Below are positions 25,819 to 33,769 of a stretch of DNA of 64,000 nt, piece after piece. The notes beneath the pieces are model-generated. The model saw only the letters and a program-made list of their open reading frames with translations, had not been told where the DNA came from and did not search any database. The DNA lies in contig NZ_MU158689.1 in NCBI RefSeq assembly GCF_015209965.1, positions 1,151,629 to 1,215,628 on the forward strand, written 5' to 3'. How positions within the stretch are numbered: position 1 is the stretch's first letter; each line of letters begins with the position of its first letter. The position numbers and the translations under genes were made by a program. Source of the DNA: Sphingobacterium pedocola. Lineage in GTDB: Bacteria; Bacteroidota; Bacteroidia; Sphingobacteriales; Sphingobacteriaceae.

Positions 25819-27456
25819 TTATTTTTTTTCTAAAGAATTGCCGGTATCCAAGTAATTTTTATAGCGTTTCTCATAGACGTGATGGCGATCTACATCTGGA
25901 AAATATTCCTTATCGAACCCCTGCCCCATATGTTGCATCGCTGTCTCTACATTAGGATAGATCTTTGCCACCGTCGCAGCAAACATCGCAGCACCAATTG
26001 CGCAAGTTTGCTCCGATTTATGTATTTTGATCGGCATATTCATTACGTCCGCCATCATCTGCATGATAAAAGAAGATTTTCGGGCGACACCACCAAGTCC
26101 GATCAATCCGCGAACTTCTACCCCTTCACTACGAAATCTGTCGACAATCTTTCTTGCCCCAAAACATGTAGATTCTACAATAGCTCTGAAAATTTGCACT
26201 ACGTCAGTTCCCAAATGCAAACCGTAAATGGCTCCTTTTAGATTTTGGTTGGCATCGGGTGTTCTACGGCCATTAAACCAGTCGATAGCGTAAGGCAGAT
26301 TAGACGACACGTCAAGTTCACTAGCCTTTTTGCTTAATTCGACAATTAAATTTGCATTCAGTTCTTCTATAATCTTAGGATCAACATCTATTAATTGCAG
26401 TGGTTGAATTAATATGTTTTTAAACCAGGCATACGCATCTCCAAAGGCTGATTGACCCGCTTCCAAACCTACCATATCAGGAATTACAGATCCATCCACT
26501 TGACCGCATATACCTTTTACGAGGGTGTCGCCAAATTCCTCCTTAGGAATAACCATCATGTCGCAAGTAGATGTTCCCATTACTTTACTTAAATAGTATG
26601 GTTCGATCTGACCTCCAACGGCACCCATATGGGCATCAAAAGCGCCTATTCCAATCAGTACATCTGAAGATAAGCCTAATCGGGCAGCCCATTCGGCAGA
26701 AATATTCCCGGCGGCTTCTGCCGATGTATACGTTTTTTTAGAAATACGATCGACAGCCCCATCCAACAGCGGATCAATATTCTTGAAAAAATCATTGGGT
26801 GGATAACCCCCGAAATCAGCCGACCACAGGCCTTTATGACCGGCAGAGCACACGCCTCGTTTGATCTCATCCGCATCCGAACCGCCTGTTAACAGAAAAG
26901 GTATCCAATCGCATTGCTCTACAAATGTATACGTATGTGCCTTCACCTCCTCGTCAACTCTTAATATATGTAAAAATTTCGACCAAAACCATTCAGAGGA
27001 ATATATACCACCTACATATCTAAGGTAGTCGCCGCCATTTTCTTTTGCATAGCTATTTATTTCATCCGCTTCTTTTACCGCTGTATGATCCTTCCATAAT
27101 ACAAACATAGCATTGGGGTTTTCACCGAATTCAGGCAACAAAGAAAGTGGCACGCCTTCTTTATTAATAGCTATGGGGGTTGAACCGGTTGTATCAATGG
27201 AAATCGCCTTGACAGCATGCGCCACATCTTGACCAACTTGTTGTATACAATCTTTGATGGTTGTTTCCAACCCTTCGATATAATCAAGCGGATGTTGTCT
27301 GAATTGATTTGCAATAGGCTTACAGTACAAACCCTTTTTCCACCTAGGATAGTAAAAAACAGAAGCCGCCAGCTCTGTTCCATTGGAAGCGTCGACTAAT
27401 ACAGATCGCACAGAATCTGTACCATAATCCACTCCAATTACATAATTTGATTTCAT
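25819..27456 (-). CDS. araB: L-ribulokinase
   Basis: 545 residues of the FGGY sugar-kinase family. N-terminal YVIGVDYGTDSVRSVLVDAS is the ATPase phosphate-1 block; WKDHTAVKEADEIN, GIGAFDAHMGAVGG and RGLIGLGGVARKS are AraB-typical. It phosphorylates L-ribulose using ATP. It is the first gene of the araB-araD-araA-transporter run and lies 290 bp from the upstream regulator gene, an interval expected to hold its promoter and operator. Confidence 0.97.
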   Translation of the reverse strand: MKSNYVIGVDYGTDSVRSVLVDASNGTELAASVFYYPRWKKGLYCKPIANQFRQHPLDYIEGLETTIKDCIQQVGQDVAHAVKAISIDTTGSTPIAINKEGVPLSLLPEFGENPNAMFVLWKDHTAVKEADEINSYAKENGGDYLRYVGGIYSSEWFWSKFLHILRVDEEVKAHTYTFVEQCDWIPFLLTGGSDADEIKRGVCSAGHKGLWSADFGGYPPNDFFKNIDPLLDGAVDRISKKTYTSAEAAGNISAEWAARLGLSSDVLIGIGAFDAHMGAVGGQIEPYYLSKVMGTSTCDMMVIPKEEFGDTLVKGICGQVDGSVIPDMVGLEAGQSAFGDAYAWFKNILIQPLQLIDVDPKIIEELNANLIVELSKKASELDVSSNLPYAIDWFNGRRTPDANQNLKGAIYGLHLGTDVVQIFRAIVESTCFGARKIVDRFRSEGVEVRGLIGLGGVARKSSFIMQMMADVMNMPIKIHKSEQTCAIGAAMFAATVAKIYPNVETAMQHMGQGFDKEYFPDVDRHHVYEKRYKNYLDTGNSLEKK

Positions 27457-27746
27457 CTATTATTTGTTTTTTATTTGCTGATGAGAGCTCGATGTAAATT
27501 ATAGTGCTTTTTCCTATTATCCACTTAGTGATTACACGTCTTGTCGAGACATCTAAAAATGAGATTCCTCCACTTTGGTCAGAATGACGTTTTTGTATGT
27601 CAGGCACTTAAACGGATAATCAGAATTACATGCTTTCTGCTTTTTACATCTCGGTTTCATTCTATTAATTGTTAATATAACGGGCCTATTTAATTCGTGT
27701 CAAGATAACGTTTAATATACCATCATACAAATTTTATCTAAAAAAT
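27457..27746. promoter_or_regulatory. araB upstream region with palindromic dispersed repeat
   Basis: A 290-bp non-coding interval separates the Nudix-type regulator and araB. No clean AraR operator could be fixed by eye; AACGTT within GATAACGTTTAATATAC (about 27704-27720) is the best short palindrome. Positions 27538-27589 carry a degenerate copy of the dispersed element whose minus-strand form begins CGTCATTCTGACC. A canonical TAnnTTTG was not found close to araB. Confidence 0.4.
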
Positions 27747-28436
27747 TTAATTGGGATTCGGAATAAAGTTGATAAAGGTGCTGAATTTTTCCTTGTAAAT
27801 ATCAGCGTTGAGCTTAAAGTAATAGGCCCCTTTTTTCGAATTCAACTTATCTTTTTCGCTTGTTTTGACTAACAGTTTCGTCGAAATGAGTTTTCTGTTG
27901 AAATTACGTTTATCTAAAATAATATCATATACACCTTCGTATAAAGAGACGATTTGGGGAATCGTGAATTTATCGGGTAATAATTCGAATAATATTGGAT
28001 GTAAGGCAGCTTTGTATTTAAGACGATTGCGTGCTGCCGCTACCATATCATTATGATCAAAGATCAATTTGGGAACTTCGGTTAAAGAAAACCAAGCAGC
28101 TCTATAATCGTTAATTATCTGGTGTTTGTATTTTTGGATATCAATCAATGCAAAATAGCAAATACTTACGGTTCTTGCATAAGGGTCGCGATTAGGATTG
28201 CCAAAGACGTCCATTTGTTCCATATACACATCTTCCAGTCCTGTCAATTTCTTAAGGACGCGTATTGCCGCTTCATCAGGACTTTCAGTAGCTTCGATAA
28301 AACCGCCCATTAAGCTCCATTGATCTTTAAGAGGCTCAAATCCTCTATGAATTAGTAATAATTTAACATCTTCCCCGTCAAAACCAAAAATAATGCAATC
28401 AATGGCTACAAAGGACTTACAAGTTTCAGGATACAT
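27747..28436 (-). CDS. araR: AraR-like Nudix-fold transcriptional regulator of arabinose use
   Basis: 229 residues: an N-terminal Nudix domain (about 8-140) and a C-terminal winged-helix segment (about 150-229). The Nudix box keeps Gly45, Glu51, Arg59 and Gly66, but the metal-binding glutamates at positions 16, 19 and 20 of the box are Val60, Lys63 and Leu64, so hydrolase activity is unlikely. NrtR-type Nudix repressors of this kind, including BtAraR of Bacteroides thetaiotaomicron, sense L-arabinose and control the ara genes. Its location directly upstream of araB supports the same job here. Confidence 0.85.
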   Translation of the reverse strand: MYPETCKSFVAIDCIIFGFDGEDVKLLLIHRGFEPLKDQWSLMGGFIEATESPDEAAIRVLKKLTGLEDVYMEQMDVFGNPNRDPYARTVSICYFALIDIQKYKHQIINDYRAAWFSLTEVPKLIFDHNDMVAAARNRLKYKAALHPILFELLPDKFTIPQIVSLYEGVYDIILDKRNFNRKLISTKLLVKTSEKDKLNSKKGAYYFKLNADIYKEKFSTFINFIPNPN

Positions 28437-28461
28437 AATTTAAATATATGGATGTTATAGC

Positions 28462-28495
28462 AAAAAAATAGAGCCAACAATAAATGTTAACTCTA
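28462..28495 (-). terminator. Terminator of the DUF2892 gene
   Basis: On the minus strand a TAGAG...CTCTA stem with inner AACA/TGTT pairing (28469-28495) is followed by seven Ts (28468-28462). Confidence 0.6.
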
Positions 28496-28516
28496 CAATC
28501 ACTAAATTATGATAAT

Positions 28517-28558
28517 TTAATTACTTCACAAAGTATCTCGACTTAATTACTTCACAAA
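28517..28558 (-). repeat. Duplicated 3' end of the DUF2892 gene
   Basis: TTAATTACTTCACAAA occurs at 28543-28558, covering the last codons and stop of the gene, and again 26 bp downstream at 28517-28532. Both copies encode RYFVK-stop on the minus strand, so the gene end was copied and the outer copy is now untranslated. Confidence 0.75.
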
Positions 28559-28846
28559 ATACCGATGTTCTATGACAGTTACATCTTCTTTTTGCGTTAC
28601 TTTTTCAATTGCGCCCTTTACCGAGCAATGCCCAGTAACACCTCTGTAAACTAAAGCTCCACCCAGTGTAATTCCAGAAATTGCAGAAATGGGGCTTCTA
28701 AACAGTTGTTTTACCCCTATTCCTAATATCAGTCCACCTGATATTACAGACAAAACGCGTTCAGAGGCTCCGACATTTCCATCGTTACAATTATCCTCTA
28801 TTTTTCTTTTTATTTTATCAAAAGCTAAATTTAATATGCCATTCAT
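28547..28846 (-). CDS. DUF2892 small membrane protein
   Basis: 99 residues. Residues 26-70 carry the DUF2892 (YgaP-like inner membrane) signature: ASERVLSVISGGLILGIGVK, a short loop, then ISGITLGGALVYRGVTGHCS, forming a two-helix hairpin. A cytoplasmic tail of about 25 residues follows. The function of the family is unknown; YgaP relatives carry rhodanese domains, which are absent here. It stands alone, divergent from the ATP-cone nuclease gene 80 bp away. Confidence 0.8.
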   Translation of the reverse strand: MNGILNLAFDKIKRKIEDNCNDGNVGASERVLSVISGGLILGIGVKQLFRSPISAISGITLGGALVYRGVTGHCSVKGAIEKVTQKEDVTVIEHRYFVK

Positions 28847-28926
28847 GATCTATACTCCTTTTTTAAGTAAAACAACAGGAAAATCATTATGTTTGAAAAG
28901 CATTATAAAATTTTATAAACAGACTT

Positions 28927-29766
28927 ATGCAAATAAAAAAAAATTCTGGCGAGCTGGTTGCTTTTGATCCAGATAGCCTGAGAAATTCACTTTCACGTTC
29001 CGGCGCTAATGATGACGAAGTCGAGAAAGTTTTTAAAGCAATTGATAACGAATTATACAATGGAATTTCGACAAAAAAACTCTATCAACTTGCTTTTGAT
29101 TTTTTGAAGAACTTGAGAGAATCTTACGCCGCAAGATACAGTTTGAAGAATGCGCTACGGGAATTAGGCCCAGAAGGCTTTTATTTTGAGAAATGGATAG
29201 GCCGTCTATTTCAAGAAGATGGGTATCAAACAGTAACTGGCCAAACTTTGCAGGGGCATGCCGTCACACACGAGATAGATGTTGTAGCACTTCGTAATGA
29301 AAATCTACTCGCTGTAGAATGCAAATTTAGAAACGACACAAATGCAAAAATTTCTGTGACCACCCCCATGTATTTTATGTCCCGACTGAAAGATATATCC
29401 GGAATAACCTATAATTTTTTCAATAAAGAGCACGAAATTACCCAAGGCTGGCTCGTTACAAATGCCCATCTCACAAGCGATTCTATACGTTTTGGAGAGT
29501 ACTATAAATTAAACTTATTGTCTTGGGATTACCCAAAGGAAAGTAGCATTAAGGCGCGGGTAGATAGTAACGGGGAATATCCAATTACTTGTCTTACAAC
29601 ACTCAATCAAAAAGATAAAGTTAGTTTATTAAAAAATCAATGCATATTGGTTAAAGATATTGTCCGAAATCCGGACTTCTTAGAATATATTCAAGCCATT
29701 GATGCCAAGAAAAAGCAAATTCTTTTAGAAGCCCACGAATTGATTGATAGCCAGTTAGGACATTAG
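28927..29766 (+). CDS. ATP-cone domain fused to Mrr-like PD-(D/E)XK nuclease
   Basis: 279 residues. Residues 1-80 match the ATP-cone regulatory module of ribonucleotide reductases and NrdR (IKKNSGELVAFDPDSLRNSL ... YAARYSLKNAL). Residues 85-200 form an Mrr-type restriction nuclease core: FYFEKWIGRLFQEDGY, then Asp118 in HEIDVV and Glu131-x-Lys133 in VECKFR. The tail (about 225-279) may hold a helix-hairpin-like DNA-binding part. This suggests a DNA endonuclease gated by ATP or dATP. There is no methylase partner. The stop overlaps the convergent ThuA gene by 4 bp. Confidence 0.82.
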   Translation: MQIKKNSGELVAFDPDSLRNSLSRSGANDDEVEKVFKAIDNELYNGISTKKLYQLAFDFLKNLRESYAARYSLKNALRELGPEGFYFEKWIGRLFQEDGYQTVTGQTLQGHAVTHEIDVVALRNENLLAVECKFRNDTNAKISVTTPMYFMSRLKDISGITYNFFNKEHEITQGWLVTNAHLTSDSIRFGEYYKLNLLSWDYPKESSIKARVDSNGEYPITCLTTLNQKDKVSLLKNQCILVKDIVRNPDFLEYIQAIDAKKKQILLEAHELIDSQLGH

Positions 29767-30485
29767 TTTAAGTAGAGTACATATTGCACACCACCCAAAA
29801 TATGCTTTTGGAACAACTCGGAATCGAAAGATTCTTCCGTGTGACCTAATCCTGTATAAAAAGATCTCCCCCCCTCATATTCCTGAAACCATGCTATAGG
29901 ATGAAATTTCCCCATTTTCCCGCCTTCATAGCTCCTTTCGTCTAAGGTCATCAAAATATGAAGCCCCTCTTTCACATCCTTGAAATCATACCATTCGTCC
30001 TTATGAAACCACACCTTTTGCAAATGCTGCGTGGATAAATGCTTTTGGTCTAACACATCAATTTTGGCCTCCTGTACAGCAGGATGACTCACAAAATAAC
30101 CGCCAACTAATCCACCGTACCAAGGCCAATTATACTCTGTATCCGATGCGGCATGAATACCTACAAAACCCTTGCCCGAACGAATAAAGTTTTGAATGTC
30201 TTCCTTTTGTTGATTATTAAAAAGGTCTCCAGTAGTACTTAAAAACAGAATAGCATCATAATTAGCTAAATTTTTTGCATTGAAAAAGTTTTCATCTTCG
30301 CTGTGAAAAGTTCCAATATGCTGATCATTCAGTAGTTTTTCGACAGTTTGCACACCTTTCTCGATACTCTTGTGTCTAAATCCTGTAGTCTTGGAAAAGA
30401 TCAATACGTTCTTATTCTTTTGGGCCAATGCTTCTAGATGCAAAAAACAACAAAGTATAAGACAAAGAGAGCTGATTCGTTTCAT
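29763..30485 (-). CDS. ThuA domain-containing secreted protein
   Basis: 240 residues. A signal peptide (ISSLCLILCCFLHLEALA) is followed by the ThuA glutamine-amidotransferase-like fold: VLIFSKTTGFRHKSIEKGV, YDAILFLSTTGDLF, GKGFVGIHAASDTE and RSFYTGLGHTEESF. ThuA proteins of this Bacteroidota type are associated with trehalose or other sugar utilisation and heparan-like glycan modules, but their chemistry is poorly defined. It lies 3 bp after the aroB stop on the same strand. Confidence 0.85.
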   Translation of the reverse strand: MKRISSLCLILCCFLHLEALAQKNKNVLIFSKTTGFRHKSIEKGVQTVEKLLNDQHIGTFHSEDENFFNAKNLANYDAILFLSTTGDLFNNQQKEDIQNFIRSGKGFVGIHAASDTEYNWPWYGGLVGGYFVSHPAVQEAKIDVLDQKHLSTQHLQKVWFHKDEWYDFKDVKEGLHILMTLDERSYEGGKMGKFHPIAWFQEYEGGRSFYTGLGHTEESFDSELFQKHILGGVQYVLYLN

Positions 30486-30488
30486 TAT

Positions 30489-31553
30489 TTACTTCGTTTT
30501 GGTAAGATAATAATTCAATGCTTCCTCGATATCTTCCGTATCCACATAAATATTGTATTCAGCATTACCGATTTCTTTTAATAACGCAAAACCTATTTTT
30601 TTATCTTCGTTCTTCTTATCGTTTTTCATTAGCTCAACAAAGCTATCGTATTGATCTACAGTATAGGTATACGGTGGAAATATATCTAAGAATAAAGTCG
30701 TCAAATCCTCCAAGTCCTCTTTTGATAATCCATTTAATTTATAAGATAAGAATCCTTCGCAGATCATACCAATTGCAATCGCCTCTCCATGCAACAAGGG
30801 ACTACTATCATTATATAAAGAGTAACCTTCGATAGCATGTCCTATTGTATGTCCAAAATTCAATATTTTACGTAGCCCTTTTTCAGTAGGATCTTGAAGG
30901 ATAACATCGTTCTTAATTTCCACAGAGCGTTTTATTACGGATATATCAATATTATTTAAATTCAAGCTTTTACAACGCTCATAAAGATCTCTGTCCTGAA
31001 TCAAACCATGTTTGATGACTTCAGCAAACCCCGAACGTATTTGTCGATCATCCAAAGTCTCTAAAAATTTGCTACTGATAAATACAGCTTGAGGTTGTGT
31101 AAATGTACCAATAATGTTTTTTAAGTTATCAAGATCAATACCGGTCTTACCCCCTACAGAAGCATCTACCTGAGATAATAGCGTGGTCGGGATTTGAATA
31201 AAATCAATTCCGCGTTTAAATGTTGAAGCTGCAAACCCGCCCATATCCGTTACTACACCCCCTCCGAGATTAATCATTAAGGCGCTGCGATCAGCTCCAA
31301 AATCTAACATCGTTTTCCAGACACCAATACAAAAATCAATGTTTTTGTTTTCCTCGCCCGGGTCAATTTCAATAATGTCGTAATCTGTAACCGAAGGCAT
31401 GGCAGCCTGTAAAACAGGTAGACAATGGTCATTCGTATTGCGGTCTACTAAGATTAATATCTGAGAATATTGACGTTGAAAAATAAACTCTTCTAGCGAA
31501 GAAAGATTCTCTTCAAAAAAAACCGTATAACCTAAACTTTCTAAAGTTTGCAT
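30489..31553 (-). CDS. aroB: 3-dehydroquinate synthase
   Basis: 354 residues. NAD-binding LMINLGGGVVTDMGGFAAST, IPTTLLSQVDASVGGKTGID, a Zn-ligand LNFGHTIGHAIE block and LLHGEAIAIGM are all conserved AroB motifs. It cyclises DAHP to 3-dehydroquinate, the second step of the shikimate pathway. It starts with ATG at 31553, 32 bp downstream of the S4-domain gene, and is followed by the ThuA gene. No other aro gene is present. Confidence 0.96.
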   Translation of the reverse strand: MQTLESLGYTVFFEENLSSLEEFIFQRQYSQILILVDRNTNDHCLPVLQAAMPSVTDYDIIEIDPGEENKNIDFCIGVWKTMLDFGADRSALMINLGGGVVTDMGGFAASTFKRGIDFIQIPTTLLSQVDASVGGKTGIDLDNLKNIIGTFTQPQAVFISSKFLETLDDRQIRSGFAEVIKHGLIQDRDLYERCKSLNLNNIDISVIKRSVEIKNDVILQDPTEKGLRKILNFGHTIGHAIEGYSLYNDSSPLLHGEAIAIGMICEGFLSYKLNGLSKEDLEDLTTLFLDIFPPYTYTVDQYDSFVELMKNDKKNEDKKIGFALLKEIGNAEYNIYVDTEDIEEALNYYLTKTK

Positions 31554-31584
31554 AAATTAAATTTGAGCAATAAAGATATAATTT

Positions 31585-31791
31585 TTAAATGATTTCGACT
31601 CGCATACTTTCGAATTCGACCACATCACCTCGACGAACCTTAAGTCTTTTTCGAAGATCAACTTTACCATTATACTTTACAAGCCCTTCTTCCACCATGC
31701 GTTGAGCCATTCCTCCATGTTCTACCCAATTGAGCGCTTTCAATAATTGAATAAGTGGAATGAATTCCCCTTCGAGTGTAAACGTTTGCAT
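31585..31791 (-). CDS. S4 domain RNA-binding protein
   Basis: 68 residues from ATG 31791; a TTG two codons upstream coincides with the promoter element. The whole protein is an S4-like module: IPLIQLLKALNWVEHGGMAQ, VEEGLVKYNGKVDLRKRLKV, RRGDVVEF. Small proteins of this YaaA/YbcJ type bind structured RNA, often ribosomal. It lies upstream of aroB on the same strand and is divergent from the proline dehydrogenase gene. Confidence 0.88.
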   Translation of the reverse strand: MQTFTLEGEFIPLIQLLKALNWVEHGGMAQRMVEEGLVKYNGKVDLRKRLKVRRGDVVEFESMRVEII

Positions 31792-31794
31792 AGA

Positions 31795-31802
31795 CAAAAG
31801 TA
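31795..31802 (-). promoter_or_regulatory. -7 element of the S4-domain gene (TACTTTTG)
   Basis: Minus-strand TACTTTTG ends only 3 nt before the ATG at 31791, which would make the transcript leaderless or nearly so. Confidence 0.5.
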
Positions 31803-31857
31803 CACTTATCTCCTATAAAAAATGCTTTTTTTTAGAAATATTAAGATGATAAATCCA

Positions 31858-31865
31858 TACTTTTG
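31858..31865 (+). promoter_or_regulatory. -7 element of the proline dehydrogenase gene (TACTTTTG)
   Basis: TACTTTTG fits TAnnTTTG and lies 20 nt before the ATG at 31886. Confidence 0.5.
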
Positions 31866-31885
31866 GAGATAATTTATACTTAGTG

Positions 31886-33079
31886 ATGATAGCGCAAGAA
31901 AACAAGGCGAAACTGAATTTTGATAATACCGAAATCGCTTTTAAAAATAGAAGTGACAAAGATTTAGAAAGAGCATATTGGCTTTTTAAAATGGTAGCTA
32001 ACAGCGCGCTTTTAAAAATAGGAACCCCAATAACAAATTTTTCATTACGTATCGGTCTTCCTATTCAAGGAATTATTCGAAATACAATTTATAGACAATT
32101 TTGCGGAGGTGAAACTATTCGCGGTTGTGCAGATTCTATCCGAGAATTGGGAAATGGGAATGTAACGACAATTCTGGATTATTCTGTAGAAGGTGAAGAA
32201 TCCGAAGAAAACTTTGAGGCCACTTGCCAAGAGATTTTGTCAACAGTAGCCTATGCTAAACTAAACCCGTTGATATCATTTTGTGTATTCAAGCCCACAG
32301 GCATAGGAAGATTCGATTTATTTGCAAAAATAGACGCTAAAGAAGCGCTAAATGCAGAGGAAACTGCTGAATATAGGCGCCTACTAAATAGATGTGATCG
32401 AATATGTAAAGCTTGTTATGATGCAGGTGTTCGGGTATTAATCGACGCAGAGCATTCTTGGATACAAGATACGATCGACGATATCGCACGCGATATGATG
32501 GAAAAGTACAATAAACAAAACAGCATCGTTTACAATACATATCAATTATATAGACATGATAAAATTGCTTCTCTTAAAGCTGATTTTGCTTACGCTCAGG
32601 TGCAAAATTTTCACATCGGAGCCAAAATAGTACGAGGTGCTTATATGGAAATCGAACGGGAACGCGCCTCAGAAAAAGGGTACCATTCTCCTATTCAACC
32701 GACGAAAGCAGCGAGTGACATCGATTATAATAAAGCAATCTTATTCTGCCTTGATCATATTGATCGTATAGGATTAATGGCAGGAACACATAACGATGCG
32801 AGCTGTTTGCTGTTAGCCGAAGAAATGGACAGACGTGATATTCCGCATAACCATCCCAATGTCTTTTTTGCTCAATTGCTCGGGATGTCCGATAATCTAT
32901 CTTTCAATTTAGGGGCAGCAGATTACAATGTGGCAAAATACATGCCTTATGGACCGGTGAAATCCGTAATGCCTTATTTATTTAGAAGAGCGCAGGAAAA
33001 CTCTTCTGCGAAAGGTCAAACTGGTAGAGAGCTTAGCCTGATCATAAAAGAAAAGAAACGCCGTAGTGCAACAAAATAA
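31886..33079 (+). CDS. Proline dehydrogenase
   Basis: 397 residues from ATG 31886 (a GTG one codon earlier is possible). Monofunctional FAD-dependent ProDH of the PutA-barrel type: VLIDAEHSWIQDTIDD, AKIVRGAYMEIERERA, GTHNDASCLLLAEEM and the C-terminal substrate block YGPVKSVMPYLFRRAQENSS. It oxidises L-proline to pyrroline-5-carboxylate at the membrane. P5C dehydrogenase is not encoded nearby. It is monocistronic with its own -7 element and a downstream hairpin. Confidence 0.93.
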   Translation: MIAQENKAKLNFDNTEIAFKNRSDKDLERAYWLFKMVANSALLKIGTPITNFSLRIGLPIQGIIRNTIYRQFCGGETIRGCADSIRELGNGNVTTILDYSVEGEESEENFEATCQEILSTVAYAKLNPLISFCVFKPTGIGRFDLFAKIDAKEALNAEETAEYRRLLNRCDRICKACYDAGVRVLIDAEHSWIQDTIDDIARDMMEKYNKQNSIVYNTYQLYRHDKIASLKADFAYAQVQNFHIGAKIVRGAYMEIERERASEKGYHSPIQPTKAASDIDYNKAILFCLDHIDRIGLMAGTHNDASCLLLAEEMDRRDIPHNHPNVFFAQLLGMSDNLSFNLGAADYNVAKYMPYGPVKSVMPYLFRRAQENSSAKGQTGRELSLIIKEKKRRSATK

Positions 33080-33094
33080 TTGTTAGATATTTGA

Positions 33095-33145
33095 GGCTGT
33101 CTCCTATGTTTGTATCCAGCAAATGTGGGAGGCAGCCCTTCTTTA
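33095..33145 (+). terminator. Terminator after proline dehydrogenase
   Basis: GGCTGTCTCC (33095-33104) pairs with GGAGGCAGCC (33128-33137) with one wobble, followed by CTTCTTTATT. The GGCTG start is shared with the dispersed palindromic elements elsewhere in the window. Confidence 0.6.
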
Positions 33146-33157
33146 TTACACACATTT

Positions 33158-33769
33158 ATGACAGAATTGGATTTAGTTAAATACAATACCCTAAAGAAAA
33201 TTGTTGACCCTTATGAAGCACTTCTATTTGATGTAGATGGGACATTGGCAGATAATATGGAGGCGCACAAGGCTGCGTATGTCGCTGCAGCACTTGAATA
33301 TGGCGTAGCTCTTAATCCAGATTTGATTGACGAAACGGCTGGATGGCCGACCATAGCTGTTGCCGAGGAAATATCCATTCGATATGGCGTAAATTTTGAC
33401 TTTGCGGTGTTTGCCAAAAGAAAGTCGACTATTTTCATAACACAATATGTTTCAAAAACTAAACCTATCGAGTTTGTTCGTCAAATATTATTACACTTTG
33501 AGCATACGAAAAAAATTGGAATAGTATCCGGAGGGACGCGTAGCACATTAGCGATTACATTAGACGTAATTGGAGTAGCCGACCGCTATAAAACGTTAGT
33601 ATGTGCCGGTGATACACCCTTGGGAAAACCCTCTCACGAGCCTTTTACGCTCGCTGCACAAAATCTAGGGGTCTCACCAGAAGTATGTATTGTCTTAGAA
33701 GACGGGGATCCAGGTGTCCAGGGAGCTATCGCCGCAGGAATGAATTGGGTCCGAATCGACCAAATTTAG
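33158..33769 (+). CDS. HAD-family sugar-phosphate phosphatase-like hydrolase
   Basis: 203 residues from ATG 33158; codons upstream run through the terminator hairpin. Motif I is FDVDGTLAD with nucleophile Asp, motif II VSGGTR, motif III Lys in LGKPSHEPF, motif IV LEDGDPGVQGA. The beta-phosphoglucomutase/YqaB branch acts on small sugar phosphates. In motif IV the usual EDSxxG reads EDGDPG. Its stop overlaps the convergent barrel-protein gene by 4 bp. Confidence 0.85.
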   Translation: MTELDLVKYNTLKKIVDPYEALLFDVDGTLADNMEAHKAAYVAAALEYGVALNPDLIDETAGWPTIAVAEEISIRYGVNFDFAVFAKRKSTIFITQYVSKTKPIEFVRQILLHFEHTKKIGIVSGGTRSTLAITLDVIGVADRYKTLVCAGDTPLGKPSHEPFTLAAQNLGVSPEVCIVLEDGDPGVQGAIAAGMNWVRIDQI

